Origin: Scalesia atractyloides
Taxonomy: Eukaryota > Streptophyta > Magnoliopsida > Asterales > Asteraceae
Length of the DNA: 64,000 nucleotides
Direction: 5' to 3'
Assembly (NCBI GenBank): GCA_947069175.1
Contig: CAMTDV010000028.1
Coordinates: 66,200,157-66,264,156 of the forward strand
Shown: positions 23,561 to 36,200 of the stretch, piece after piece
Layout: every line of letters begins with the position of its first letter
How positions within the stretch are numbered: position 1 is the first letter of the stretch
Position numbers and translations under genes: made by a program
The notes under the pieces: generated by a model
Databases searched by the model: none
What the model was told of the DNA's origin: nothing
Seen by the model: the letters and a program-made list of their open reading frames with translations, nothing else

Positions 23561-24419
23561 ACTCTCATATGAGCCACTAGTTGGACGAGAGGGATTAATT
23601 ATGAAAATCCGCAAATGTTGGACAATGGAAGGGTTATGTAATACCACGTAAAATTCATGTTCGTAATATACCGACACGTGTACATACCCTCGGATCATAC
23701 CTCAATAAGTAGCCACTCAAACATATTCAAAAACATAAAATTTTCATAAGCTTAACCGTAACTTACGGTTTAAGAACGTAAGCTATGGTCTAGAGCTGCT
23801 GTTTTAATCTTAAGCTGACCGTAAGCTATGGTCTAGCGACCGTAGCCTACGGCGAGACACTGAAGCTCTAGCTTTTCACCGTTTTGACTTTCAGTAAATG
23901 ACCCAAGGCCACTAGACTTTATTATTTTCATGTTACTTGTTTAAACAAGTTGTTTCTAGACCCGAACGTCTCTCGGTTGAGACAATATATTTTTATTTAC
24001 CATCCTCGAGTATTTCGCTCTATTACCAAACTTTTAACTTTATTAATTTAGGTAAATTAGCATTTAAAACCATAAGTATTCGTATCTTCACGTTTAAGCT
24101 AGTAAACACTTTTAAGTCATATAGACACCTAGTGTGACACCTGTTAACGTTTGGTTATTCATACTTTCCTTCAATACATCTTGTGTTGAATGAAAAGAAC
24201 TAGTTGTGCCATTATTTCATGGAATATAAGTCAAGGGACAATTCATGACATTTAATAAAACTATATTTGAGGGATTAATTGTATTAAAAACCTCAAATCT
24301 TTGTGAGGAAGCCACCTAGCCTGCAAATTGCCACACTCCACCAGCTCTTGACACCTAATTGGACATATGTAATGATCCTACAACACACCTAACACATGGC
24401 TCCATCTCCTTGCATCTTA

Positions 24420-24430
24420 CACTATAAATA
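24420..24430 (+). promoter_or_regulatory. TATA box of the RT1 5' LTR
   Basis: CTATAAATAGC, matched by the same sequence near 34331 in the 3' LTR. It marks the U3/R boundary roughly 30 bp downstream, so U3 is about 1.18 kb and the transcribed LTR part over 2.2 kb. Confidence 0.6.
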
Positions 24431-26663
24431 GCAACCTAAACTCACTCATTCTTTGCTCATTCACTTCTTCTCCTCTCTATTGCACTCTTGGAAGTTCCTG
24501 ACCATTTGGGAGCTTCCCTTGAGTTCTAAGTTTCCCTTGGATCACTTGTAAGTGCTCCATCTCTGCTCTTTTCTTTCTATAGGCTTTTAATAGCCAAAAG
24601 TCAAGCATTTTCAACAAATGCCTTGACTTTCGGTTAAGACCATTATGGTCCAACCATTGTTCGAAATGAACATGGCTAAGTGATCGTAATTAGGAAGGTA
24701 TTAACCCCTTAACGGGGCACCTCCTAAGGATCACGTTTACTAGGTCAATTGACGGGTCAAAGTTTATATTTTAAAAAGTCAAACAGGTCAGATTTTAAAA
24801 AATTATAATATGAGTTATATATGTTATAAACATGTTTTTGACACTTAAACAAATTGGTAATAATTATTAGAACATGTGGGAACATGTTCGATCCATCAAT
24901 TTCAGTCCTAGAGTCGGTTCGCAACCGAAAGTCGCGAAGCTTGACTTCTGCTTTGACTTTCGATTCTGACCCGACTTAGATTAGTTAACTTCTGAATTAT
25001 AGTCTCATTATGATCATAATGCAATGTAGCATAACCCTCTGAGGTTATATTACATGATCATAATCATAATCTGAGTTTATGCACAAGTTCCCGTAAAATG
25101 TCAAAATTTGACTAAAATGCCCTTTTTACATAAAACATGGTTTTAATCAACAATGAACTTGCAAATGAAGTACCTACTGATATGTTAATGTAATTAACAT
25201 ATTATGATGTTAATATTCTGATCATAAACTGATTTTAGTATAATATCGTAAACTATACATTTAAATGACCAAAATGCCCTTTCGGTGCATAGTTTGGTCT
25301 TAAACCGTAAACCACACTTATGTGTGCTATCTTACTGATATTATATCAAAAATTAAATATTTTTCCAGAATGTTTATGATCATACCAAAACGCCCTTTTA
25401 AGACATAATTTCGTTTCAAAACCTTTTCAGGCATGTAAGTTGATATCCTACTGATATTAAACTTATTTAAAGTATAATGGCATATAGAACTTGTCCATGA
25501 CTTATCCGATTACCCGTTATCGCTAGAATGCGTACGGTTAAGTATATGTAATTATTTTACGGAAATTAACCGAAACGGGTTTAACCTTGTCATTTAAGTC
25601 TCAAAATCCAGAATGTTTATAGTTTACCCATATTATAAAAGTCAAGGTACTTGTTGGGATTAAACTACATTCTGTCAAATCATCGTTTAATCTAGCGTTA
25701 TACGTTTTGATCAAGCTAGTCGGTCTAAGTCGATGACTTAAACAAGACCGTTAGTATTTAATTGGTTAGTTTATGCCATAATCCAGACTAGAGACTTGCC
25801 AGTAAATGCTATCTGCACTTAGTACTTTTGTGTACGGCTGAGTTATAAAAATTAAAAGAAGACTAGCTCAGATAAATACTCTCGACTTATTTCCCCTATA
25901 CGGGCTTGGGATATGGTAAAGTATTACCGCTTGGTCTGAAATGGGATCGATCAAATGTCAGAAAACGGCTAGTAAATCCGCATATTCCGCTTTAATCAGT
26001 TTTGTTTGATAACTTAAACATCGGGGGTTAACTACCGTCTCTGGATATCCTCGGCTCATTACATTAGATAATGGCCACGACCTTAGCGCGGGTGTAGGCA
26101 TACACCCGGTAAGACGCTCAAAATGCATACCCACAAGGTTGGGGGAAATGGCTCCTTCGTGAGTCCAAAGTGGTGTGTACGTTAATCATGTCTCGGTCTC
26201 TGTACTGGGCCATGTATGTATGGACAAACATGTGAATCTGTTAACAAGATTGCAAGGTCAATTTTCCCAAGTTATAAAAGATTTTGTACTGATATGCACT
26301 TAAAACATATTTAAAATGTTTTCAAAATGAGTCAGTTGGGTGTATTTACCAGAGAAAGCTGACGTATCGTCCAAAGACTAAGCTTGCAGGTACAATACGA
26401 AAATAGGCTGGAAGTGCTCGGTAGAGATTAGAGGATCTTGCAAATCCTAGATCTGCCTAAAGTCTGTTTTACATTCTTTCTTGTACAATTTGTGATCCGC
26501 TTGTGGATCTTCTATTACGAACTGTCTGTATATTATTTTTGTACTTTGAACATTTAGTTTGTAATAGTAATTTAAATCCAATGACTTCCGATGTGCTTTG
26601 TTTAATTGACTATGATGTTATCAACTGATGTCACAATACTCCCCACCGGGCCCACCGGTGTAT

Positions 26664-26683
26664 GGATTTCGGGTTGGAAATCC
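26664..26683 (+). other. Perfect 7-bp hairpin at the end of the RT1 LTR
   Basis: GGATTTC, loop GGGTTG, GAAATCC, eleven bases before the LTR terminus and fourteen before the primer site. The 3' LTR keeps it unchanged (about 36614-36633). Just before it lies a second inverted pair, CACCGG/CCGGTG, damaged in the 3' LTR. Confidence 0.7.
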
Positions 26684-26696
26684 GGGGTGTGACAGG

Positions 26697-26710
26697 TTTG
26701 TATGAGAGCC
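26697..26710 (+). other. RT1 primer-binding site (tRNA-Met type, degenerate)
   Basis: TTTGTATGAGAGCC, two bases off the common initiator-Met site TTGGTATCAGAGCC, two bases after the LTR end. Confidence 0.65.
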
Positions 26711-26863
26711 AATGTTTGAGAGAATTAAATACTAGCTTTTTGTGTTTAATCTCAAACTTACACAAGCATATTCCTTAGAATTCCGAGTCTAGACATCAAC
26801 CTAGGATTATCATATCATTATTAAGTTATTATTATTGTTTTTTATTTGAGTTTTGATAAAGAA

Positions 26864-27411
26864 ATGCCGCCAAAAGTAAGGACAAAGTTGAAGAGGAAAA
26901 AGTCCAATGAGGGGAGGACCATCGGGGCGCATCCCTTCACAACCTCACAACTCAAATTCCTACCAAGATTCAGGAGATTCGTCTCCTTGGCAACCAGTGA
27001 GACACTCTATCTCTCATAGATACTCGCCCCCACATTCCCAAATTTTATATCATTCTTACCAATTTACTTTGTTGACAATCCTCTAATGATTCACCTGTGG
27101 TGGAACCGACACCATCACCAGTAGACTATCAAGCATGGTCGCAAGACCCCTATATGCAAGCAGTTATGCACAATGCACTTTACCCGTCTCCTTTCCCATC
27201 TGCTTATCCACCGACTGCTTATCCAACTTATGGGTATCAGTATTCGGTTATGCCACAACCACAACCACAACCTCCGCTGCCACTCGAGGCCATTAATGAG
27301 GCCTTAGAAGGAATGAAAGAAATGTAGCAACAAGCGGAGAAAACAGAGAAGAAGACGGACAAGTTCTTCAAGAAACTCTCCAAGTTGGTCAAGGGAAAGA
27401 AGGACGAGTGA
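26864..27411 (+). pseudogene. RT1 extra ORF upstream of gag, broken
   Basis: An ATG at 26864 opens a basic start (MPPKVRTKLKRKK). After a frameshift the text runs QDSGDSSPWQPVRHS and later, from 27097, a Pro/Tyr-rich segment (YPSPFPSAYPPTAYPTYGYQ). It ends, past one in-frame stop at 27325, with a Lys-rich tail (KKLSKLVKGKKDE). It has no zinc knuckle or capsid motif and lies about 1.3 kb before gag, so it is probably a separate extra ORF of the element. Function unknown to me. Confidence 0.5.
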
Positions 27412-27566
27412 AGTCTCTTCTAATAATATGTAGTCCCTGCGAGGACATTGTTATATTTTTTAGTCCCTGTGTGGACATTCAATTTCAAGTAGTCCTTGCA
27501 TGGACAATTTATTTCAATTATTTTAGTATTATAATTTCTATTTGAAATTTAATGAAGTATTTTGGA

Positions 27567-27567
<1 letters not shown>

Positions 27568-27614
<47 letters not shown>
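27568..27614. repeat. (TA)n microsatellite in the RT1 leader
   Basis: About 23 uninterrupted TA units. Confidence 0.9.
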
Positions 27615-27618
<4 letters not shown>

Positions 27619-27944
27619 TCATCCTCTTGAAAACGAGCGCCTCGATTTTATTCGAAATTTATGCTCTGCTATATAATTCCAAAAGACCTTAATAGATTTG
27701 ATTATGCCAAGTGGCGTAGACCACATATTGGCCAAGAAATGATAGTTAACTACGAAGGGGTCTTCTATCAGGATAGTTAAGGGACGTTATCCTTCTATCC
27801 AGAGGTGGGGACTAGGTCCAAACCTCCAAGGTCGTTAAGGTCGAAGGTGACCGGGACCATTAATTAATAATTAAGGTACTCTTATGTAACATTAAGGAAT
27901 GTTCATACTCTTGGTAGTGTGGCTTGAGGAACCACACTAACCGT

Positions 27945-28440
27945 CCAATGGGACAGGCTGATATGGCATACACATCTGTTATGATTTAGGCCAAGGTGCC
28001 CAATTTATGTCCAATGGGACAGACTGATATGCCATATACATCTGTTATGATGTAGGCCAAGGTGCCCAATTTATGTCCAATGTGACAGACTGATATGCCA
28101 TATACATCTGTTATGATATAGGCCAAGGTGCCCAATTTATGTCCAATGGGACAGGCCGATATGCTATATACATCTGTTTTGATGTAGTCTAATGTGCCCA
28201 ATTTATGTCCAATGTGACAGGCTGATATGCCATGAATTACATCTTTTATGATGTAGGCCAATTTGTCCAATTTATGTCCAATGTGACAGGCTGATATGCC
28301 ATGAATTACATCTGTTATGATGTGTCCAATCTATGTCCAAGGTGACAGGCCAACGTGCCCAATTTATGTCCAAGGTGACAGGCTGATATGCCATATAATA
28401 ATATATATATTATGTCCAATGTGACCGGCCAATGTGCCCA
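27945..28440. repeat. RT1 leader tandem repeat, about 62-bp units
   Basis: Seven to eight units containing GTCCAATG(G/T)GACAGGC, TGATATGCCAT and CATCTGTTATGATGTAGG, getting shorter and more diverged to the right. It lies between the extra ORF and gag. The long minus-strand ORF over it is a by-product of a unit with few stops. Confidence 0.9.
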
Positions 28441-28736
28441 ATTATTATGTCCATTAGTGACAGGCCTATGAGCTATATAATTGTCAATTATGACAATGAC
28501 AGTTTTGACATTACGATCCAATGTCCAATAATATATGGACTATGTCCAAATTGTAATTTGCCTACAATGGTCCTATTAAGACCTAGGCCAAATATAGATA
28601 TGTTAAGCCTAAAAGTTTTGATGTTATTCACACTAGTATAGGCAATGGATTATTATATCCAATGTTGAAAGCCAATATGGTTGATATACCATGGCTAAAT
28701 GAAGTTTTATTGGTATATAGAACCAAAGCTCAAGGG

Positions 28737-29940
28737 ATGGCTGACTCAAATGAGGCACAAAGTAGCCACCGGAATGTTAATTCTAACAAAGCTGAAAACA
28801 GAGATATCGATAATGATAATTTTCAAGCTCGCATTGATGCGGCTGTTGAAAAGGCCATGGGAAAGGCCATAGAAAAGCTTAGAGAGTCGAGTGCTACTCG
28901 CTCTAGACCTTTATCGGTTACCCCATCCTCAGCTCATAAGGAGAGCTCCGTTCACTCTTCGAATGCAAAGAGTGAACCAAAGAAAATAGATTTTGCTGAA
29001 AGGTCCTGTTCTATTAAAGACGGATGTACCTATAAGTATTTTGTCTCCTGTAAGCCCCGAGATTTTAACGGGGAGAAAGGAGCTGTAGAAGCCTTGAAAT
29101 AGCTTGATGAGATGGAGACGATTGTAGATATCAGCGGTTGTGCTGATAAGGATGTGGTCAAGTATGCATCACAGTCCTTCAAGGGCGATGCCCTAATCTG
29201 GTGGAAAGCCATGATTCAGTCTACATGTAAAGTACACCTGTATAATTTAGGATGGTCCAAGTTTGTGGACCTTGTTAAGGAAACTTACTACCCACCTCAT
29301 GAGGAGGAGAAACTAGAGACAGACTTTTTGTCTCTTTCAATGAAAAACCTAGATTGTCGGAAGTATGTTTCCGATTTCAATTCCATATCTAGGTTAGTTT
29401 CCTATCTAATCACCCCAGAGTCCAAATGCATTACGTGTTTTATTAATGGGTTGGCGCCCGAGATAAAAGGTATGGTAAAGGCTGCTCAGCCTAGTACCTA
29501 TAGGTGTGCAGTCGACCTATCTCTCTCCCTCACCCTTGATCTGGTGAGGCAAAAGTCAGTCAAGCACGAGACTGACGGGAAGAGGGAACGAGAGGATGAC
29601 AACTCCTAAAGGTTCATAAAGAAAGGAAAAATTGGATTCAAGAAGAACCAGCAAACGTCTAATGACAAACCCCAACGCAAGAACTGCAACCACAGACACT
29701 AGGGGCAATGCAGTATAGATGCACAAACCAAACCCTGTGGTATCTGTAAGAAAAAGGGGCACAAGACCCTAGAATGTAATGATCTTAAGAATACAGTCTG
29801 TTACAACTGCAATGAAAAGGGGCACATGAGGTTTAATTGCCCTAAGAACCCCAGAAATAATAATGCCAAACCTGGAGAGGCTAAAAAGGGGAATGCTCGT
29901 GCCTTCCAGATTAATGCAGGGAGGCCGTTGATGACAATAA
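28737..29940 (+). pseudogene. RT1 gag, broken
   Basis: Capsid-nucleocapsid protein that would package the element RNA. An ATG at 28737 begins the reading frame. An in-frame TAG at 29100-29102 interrupts it, then KYASQSFKGDALIWWKAM and the rest of a typical Ty3 capsid run to a TAA at 29607-29609. Beyond it, still in the same frame, lie two zinc knuckles (CGICKKKGHKTLEC and CYNCNEKGHMRFNC) with one more TAG between stop and knuckles. Two knuckles rather than one is notable. At the end a frameshift leads into protease. Confidence 0.85.
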
Positions 29941-30562
29941 TGTCATAACAGGTACTTTCCTCATTAATGATATTTACGCTAGAGTTCTTTTCGATTCGGG
30001 TGCAGATAGATCTTTTGTTGATCATGAGTTTGGTAAACTATTAAACCTACCCATAAGAACTCTAGATAAAACTTATGAGATAGAACTTGCTAATGGAACG
30101 ATAGAAACATCATCTTCTCTTCTTGATGGATGCTCTATATCCATTAAGAATCATTCCATTCCTATCTCTCTTTTGCAAATGAAATTGGTCGGGTTCGATG
30201 ATGTCTTAGGCATGGATTGGTTATCTCATAACCAAGCCCACATTACCTGCGATAAGAAGCTCATCGAGATTAAGACCCCATCTAGTGAAATGATCACCAT
30301 CCCCGGAGACTCACACTATGGACTGCCAGACAAGGTGTCATTATTTAAGGCATCCAAGTGTTTGAGAAAAGGTTGTGTCATTTACATGGCACAAGTCACT
30401 ATAAACGATCCTAAGCCAAATATTGAAGATTTACCAGTTATTTCGGAGTATTCCGATGTATTCTCAGAAGAATTACCAGGTCTACCTCCAGACATACAAG
30501 TGGAGTTCAGAATTGATATCCTCCAGGATCAGCACCTGTTTCCAGAGCTCCATATAGGCTAG
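29935..30562 (+). pseudogene. RT1 protease and start of pol
   Basis: Aspartic protease with the catalytic motif LFDSGADRSFV and the downstream GMDWL motif, both intact. The frame then continues into the linker before reverse transcriptase (EELPGLPPDIQVEFRIDI) and is lost by a frameshift just before the RT, ending at 30562. Confidence 0.85.
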
Positions 30563-30573
30563 CACCAACGGAA

Positions 30574-31119
30574 ATGAAGGAATTAAGGACGCAGCTAGAA
30601 GAACTCTTAGAGAAAGGCTTTATTCAGCCTAGTTCCTCGCCTTGGGGAGCTCCTATCCTCTTTGTAAAGAAGAAAGACTGTTCAATGCGGAAGTGCATTG
30701 ACTACCGAGAGCTAAACAAGTTAACAATTAAGAACCTTTATCCATTGCCCAGGATCGACGATTTATTTGACCAACATCAAGGGGCTAGTTACTTCTCCAA
30801 GATTGATTTGAGATCTGGATATCATCAGCTAAAGGTTAGAAGTGAGGATGTTCCTAAGACAGCCTTTAGGACCCGTTACGGTCACTTTGAATTCTTAGTG
30901 ATGCCTTTTGGGCTTACAAATGCACCAACAACATTCATGGATCTCATGAATAGAGTCTACAAACCGTATTTGGATAAGTTTGTCATTGTCTTCATAGACA
31001 ACATACTTATCTATTCTCGTGATCAAGCTGATCACGAGAAACATCTTCGGTGCATCCTAGAATTATTAAGACATGAGAGTTTTGGCTTAGAGAAGTCCAA
31101 TTTCTTGGACATATGGTAA
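30574..31119 (+). pseudogene. RT1 reverse transcriptase, catalytic Asp lost
   Basis: Ty3-type RT: SSPWGAPILFVKKKD, RKCIDYRELNKLT, SKIDLRSGYHQL, VMPFGLTNAP in order. The active-site box reads VFIDNILIYS where FIDD is required, so the second catalytic aspartate is replaced by Asn. The ORF breaks at 31119 by a frameshift in the region of the FLGH motif. This copy cannot encode working RT. Confidence 0.9.
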
Positions 31120-31796
31120 GTGAGCGTGGTATCCAAGTGGATCCCGCCAAAATTAAGGCCATAATAAATTGGGAAGTGCCCAAGACCCCATCGGAGATTC
31201 GTAGTTTCTTAGGATTGGCCGTTTATTATAGGAGGTTCATTGAAAACTTTTCGAGGATAGCCACTCCTTTAACTACCTTGACCCGTAAGAATGTTAAGTA
31301 TAATTGGGGTCCAAAACAACAAGAATCTTTTAAGATTCTAAAACACAAGTTGAGCAATGCTCCTGTGTTATCTCTACCTGAGGGTATAGAGGACTTTGTA
31401 GTCTACTGTGATGCTTCGCACACTGGCATGGGCTGTGTGCTAATGCAAAAGGGCAAAGTAATTGCCTATGCATCACGAAAACTAAAGGTGCATGAAAGAA
31501 ATTACACCATCCATGATTTGGAATTGGGTGCCATTGTATTTGCACTAAAATTTTGGAGACATTACTTGTATGGCACCAAGTGTATTATATACATAGACCA
31601 TAAAAGTCTCCAGCACCTGTTCAATCAGAAGGAATTGAACATGCGACAACGTCGATGGATGGAAACGCTTAATGATTATGATTGCGAGATTCGCTACCAT
31701 CCAGGCAAGGTAAATGTAGTTGCTGATGCCTTAAGTCGCAAGGAACGGGTTAAGCATATAAGGATTAACACCAAGTGCATTGAGCTCAAAAAATAG
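31113..31796 (+). pseudogene. RT1 RT connection and RNase H
   Basis: Continues pol in the next frame: thumb (FLGLAVYYRRFIENFS), then RNase H with VYCDASHTGMGC, HDLELGAIVFALK, YIDHKSLQHLF and ADALSRKE. The acidic residues in these motifs are all present, so this domain is well preserved though separated from the RT by a frameshift. Confidence 0.9.
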
Positions 31797-33215
31797 TTTA
31801 AATCAGAAGCTATTAGATAAGCAAAAGCAAGCCTTATTAGAGGCCAGTGCTCCTAATGAAGGACTAGGCGGAACTATGATAAGTTAGCGCCTGGAAAGGA
31901 CGAAATCCTTTGATTTAATGATAGAATCTGGGTTCCAATGTTTGGAGGACTTAGAGATCTAATCCTTCAGGAAGCGCATGATACAAGATACTCAGTTCAC
32001 CCGGGAGGTGACAAGATGTATCAAGACTTGTAGAAAAATTATTGGTGGATGGGTTTGAAGAAATCCATAGCTACCTATGTAGCTAAAGTCTGACGTGTTC
32101 GCAAGTTAAGGCCGAACATCAGAAACCGTCAGGACTACTACAACAATTGGAAATACCCACACGGAAATGGGAAATGGTAACTATGGACTTGATTACCAAG
32201 TTACCCAAAACCAAAAGTGGAAATGACACTATTTGGGTCATAGTGGACAAACTGACGAAGTCAGCACATTATTTGCCAATTAAAGAAACGTATAATTCAG
32301 ACAGATTAGCTAAGTTGTATGTGTAAAAGATTGTGTCCTACACGGTGTGCCAGTATCTATTGTATCTGACAGAGATACTAGATACACATCTCACTTTTGG
32401 AAAAGCTTCCAACAATCTTTAGGCACACGATTAAATTTTAGTACGGCTTACCATCCCTAGACTGATGGTCAAAGTGAGCGTACTATCCAGACACTAGAAG
32501 ACATGCTAGGGCATGTGTGATTGATTTAGGTGGAAGTTGGGATGACCACTTACCCCTAATAGAATTCTCCTACAATAACAACTATTATACTAGCATCAAG
32601 GCTGCTCCTTTTGAGGCCTTATATGGGAGAAAGTGCCGAACGCCCGTGTGTTGGGCATAAGTTGAGGAGGCCCAACTATCAGGACCAGAGATTGTCCTGG
32701 AGACCACGGAAAAGATTGTGCAATCCATGATCGTCTCAAAGCTGTCAGGGATAGGCAGAAGAGTTATGCTGACAAGAGGCGTAAACCTCTTAAGTTCCAA
32801 ATAGGGGACAAAGTCATGCTAAAGGTGTCACCCTGGAAAGGTGTGATGCGTTTTGGAAAGAAGGACAAGTTGAGCCCAATATATATTGGACCATTCGAGA
32901 TAGTTGAATGTGTCGGCACTGTAGCTTATAAGCTCAGGTTGCCAAAGGAGCTTAGTGGAATCCATGATGTATTCCACATATCCAACCTTAAGAAATGTCT
33001 AGCCGATGAGTCGCTAGCAATGTCGCACAAAGATGTGCAAATTGATGAAAACTTGAGGTTCGTTGAGAAACCAATTTCGATCGAGGATCGACAGGTTGAA
33101 AAGGAAGAAAATTGATACCTATAGTAAAGGTTAAGTGGGACGCTTTTAGATGTCCCGAGTATACATGGGAGATTGAGTCCACTATGCAACAAAATTACCC
33201 CCATCTTTTTTATTG
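31797..33215 (+). pseudogene. RT1 integrase with chromodomain-like tail, heavily broken
   Basis: The zinc-binding part is damaged: the two histidines survive (EAHDTRYSVHPG) but the Cys pair is lost at a stop. Core motifs are recognisable across frames (TMDLITKLPK; SDRDTRYTSHFW; TDGQSERTIQTLEDML), with a stop just before TDGQS. The last clean ORF, 32816-33115, holds the C-terminal fold (KVSPWKGVMRFGKK to FHISNLKKCLAD). A frameshift precedes the chromodomain-like end, which finishes YPHLF near 33215. Confidence 0.85.
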
Positions 33216-33238
33216 AAATCTCGGGGTCGAGATTTCAA

Positions 33239-36200
33239 TATAGTCTATTAAAGACGAATAAGGACTAAAGGCGTCAACATGCTCAAACTGAGCCTCTGAG
33301 TGACAGTCCGATGTCAACATGCATAAATAACAGCCTCTGAGTGACTGGTATGTCAACATGCTTAAAACTTGGCCTCTAAGTGACTGATATGTCAACATGC
33401 CCAGCCTCTGAGTGACATCAGAATCAACATGCTTATAATAAGCCTCTGAGTGATCCTTTATGAAGTCCTAACTCTCATATGAGCCACTAGTTGGACGAGA
33501 GGGATTAATTATGAAAATCCGCAAATGTTGGACAATGGAAGGGTTATGTAATACCACGTAAAATTCATGTTCGTAATATACCGACACGTGCACATACCCT
33601 CGGATCATACCTCAATAAGTTAGCCACTCAAACATATTCAAAAACATAAAATTTTCATAAGCTTAACCGTAACTTACGGTTTAAGAACGTAAGCTATGGT
33701 CTAGAGCTGCTGTTTTAATCTTAAGCTGACCGTAAGCTACGGTCTGGCGACCGTAGCCTACGCGAGACACTGAAGCTCTAGCTTTTCACCGTTTTGACTT
33801 TCAGTAAATGACCCAAGCCACTAGACTTTATTATTTTCATGTTACTTGTTTAAACAAGTTGTTTCTGGACCCGAACGTCTCTCGGTTGAGACAATATATT
33901 TTTATTTACCATCCTCGAGCATTTCGCTCTATTACCAAACTTTTAACTTTATTAATTTAGGTAAATTAACCTTTAAAACCATAAGTATTCGTATCTTCAC
34001 GTTTAAGCTAGTAAACACTTTTAAGTCGTATAGACACCTAGTGTGACACCTATTAACGTTTGGTTATTCATACTTTCCTTCAATACATCTTGTGTTGAAC
34101 GAAAAGAACTAGTTGTGCCATTATTTCATGGAATATAAGTCAAGGGACAATCATGACATTTAATAAAACTATATTTGAGGGATTAAATGTATTAAAAACC
34201 TCAAATCTTTGTGAGGAAGCCACCTAGCCTGCAAATTGCCACACTCCACCAGCTCTTGACACCTAATTGGACACATGTAATGATCCTACAACACACGTAA
34301 CACATGGCACCATCTCCTTGCACCTCTTACACTATAAATAGCAACCTAAACTCACTCATTCTTTGCTCATTCACTTCTTCTCCTCTCTATTGCACTCTTG
34401 GAAGTTCCTGACCATTTGGGAGCTTCCCTTGAGTTCTAAGTTTCCCTTGGATCACTTGTAAGTGCTCCATCTCTACTCTTTTCTTTCTATAGGCTTTTAA
34501 TAGCCAAAAGTCAAGCATTTTCAACAAATGCCTTGACTTTCGGTTAAGACCATTATGGTCCAGCCATTATTTGAAATGAACATGGATAAATGATCGTAAT
34601 TAGGAAGGTTTTAACCCCTTAAAGGGGCACCTCCTAAGGATCACGTTTATTAGGTCAATTGACGGGTCAAAGTTTATATTTTAAAAAGTCAAACATGTCA
34701 GATTTTATAAAAATTATAATCTGAGGTTATATATGTCATAAACATGTTATTTACACTTAAAAAATTGGTAATATTATTAGAACATGTGGGAACATGTTCG
34801 ATCCGTCAATTTCAGTCCTAGAGTCGGTTCGCAAACGAAAGTCGCGAAGCTTGACTTCTGCTTTGACTTTTGATTCTGACCCGACTTAGATTAGTTAACT
34901 TCTTAATTATAGTCGCATTATGATCATAATGCAATGTAGCATAACCCTCTGAGGTTATATTACATGATCATAATCATAATCTGAGTTTATGCACAAGTTC
35001 TGTAAAATGTCAAAATTTGACTAAAATGCCCTTTTTACATAAAACATGGTTTTAATCAACAATGAACTTGCAAATGACGTACCTACTGATATGTTAATGT
35101 AATTAACATATTATGATGTTAATATTCTGATCATAAACTAATTTTAGTATAATATCGAAAACTATACTTTTAAATGACCAAAATGCCCTTTCGGTGCATA
35201 GTTTGGTCTTAAACCATAAACCACACTTATGTGTGCTATCTTACTGATATTATATCAAAAAACTAAATATTTTTCCCGAATGTTTATGATCATAACATCA
35301 GAATACACGCAAGTTCCTTTTATACGACATATAATTACCAAAACGCCCTTATGAGGCATAATTTCGTTTCTTAACCTTTTCGGGCATGTAAGTTGATATC
35401 CTACTGATATTACAACTTATTTAAAGTATAATGGCATATAGAACTTGTCCATGACTTATCCGATTACCCTTTATCGCTAGAATGCATACGGTTAAGTATA
35501 TTATTTTACGGAAATTAACCGAAACGGGTTTAACCTTGTCATTTAAGTCTCAAAATCCAGAATGTTTATAGTTTACCCATATTATACAAGTCAAGGTACT
35601 TGTTGGGATTAAACTACATTCTATCCAATCATCGTTTAATCTAGCTTATACGTTTTGATCAAGTACGCTAGTGGTCTAAGTCGATGACTTAAACAAGACC
35701 GTTAGAATTTAATTGGTTAGTTTATGCATAATCCAGACTATAGACTTACCAGTAAATGCTATCTGCACTTAGTACTTTTTTGTACGGCTGAGTTATAAAA
35801 ATTAAAAGAAGACTAGCTCAGGTAAATACTCTCGACTTATTTCCCCTATACGGGCTTGGGAACGGTAAAGTATTACCGCTTGGTCGGAAATGGGATCGAT
35901 CAAATGTCGGAAAACGGCTAGTAAATCCGCATATTCCGTTTTAATCAGTTTTGTTTGATAACTTAAACATCAAGGTTAACTACCGTGTCCTGGATATACT
36001 CGGCTCATTACATTAGATAATGGCCACGACCTTAGCGCGGGTGTAGGCATGCACTCGGTAAGATGCTCAAAATGCATACCCACAAGGTTGGGGGGAAATG
36101 GCTCCTTCGTGAGTCCAAAGTGGTGTGTACGTTAATCATGTCTCGGTCTCTGTACTGGGCCATGTATGTATGGACAAACATGTGAATCTGTTAACAAGAT

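Larger units (their letters stand above)
23275..26694 (+). mobile_element. RT1 5' LTR (3420 bp)
   Basis: Bounded by TG...CA and the ATAAT duplication on the left and by the primer site on the right. It contains a repeated phrase block near 23368-23560, a set of inverted repeats (for example AACCGTAA-C-TTACGGTT near 23755), a TATA box near 24424, and a strong hairpin at its very end. The 66-residue ORF at 23937 recurs in the 3' LTR but resembles no protein family I know. Confidence 0.93.

Noticed and set aside
23937..24137. Conserved 66-residue ORF in both RT1 LTRs
   Set aside because: It recurs only because the LTRs are copies of each other; no domain and no initiation context.
27920..28440. 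CRISPR-like array or repeat protein gene
   Set aside because: Units are contiguous, with no unique spacers, in a plant retrotransposon leader. The minus-strand ORFs follow the repeat unit.
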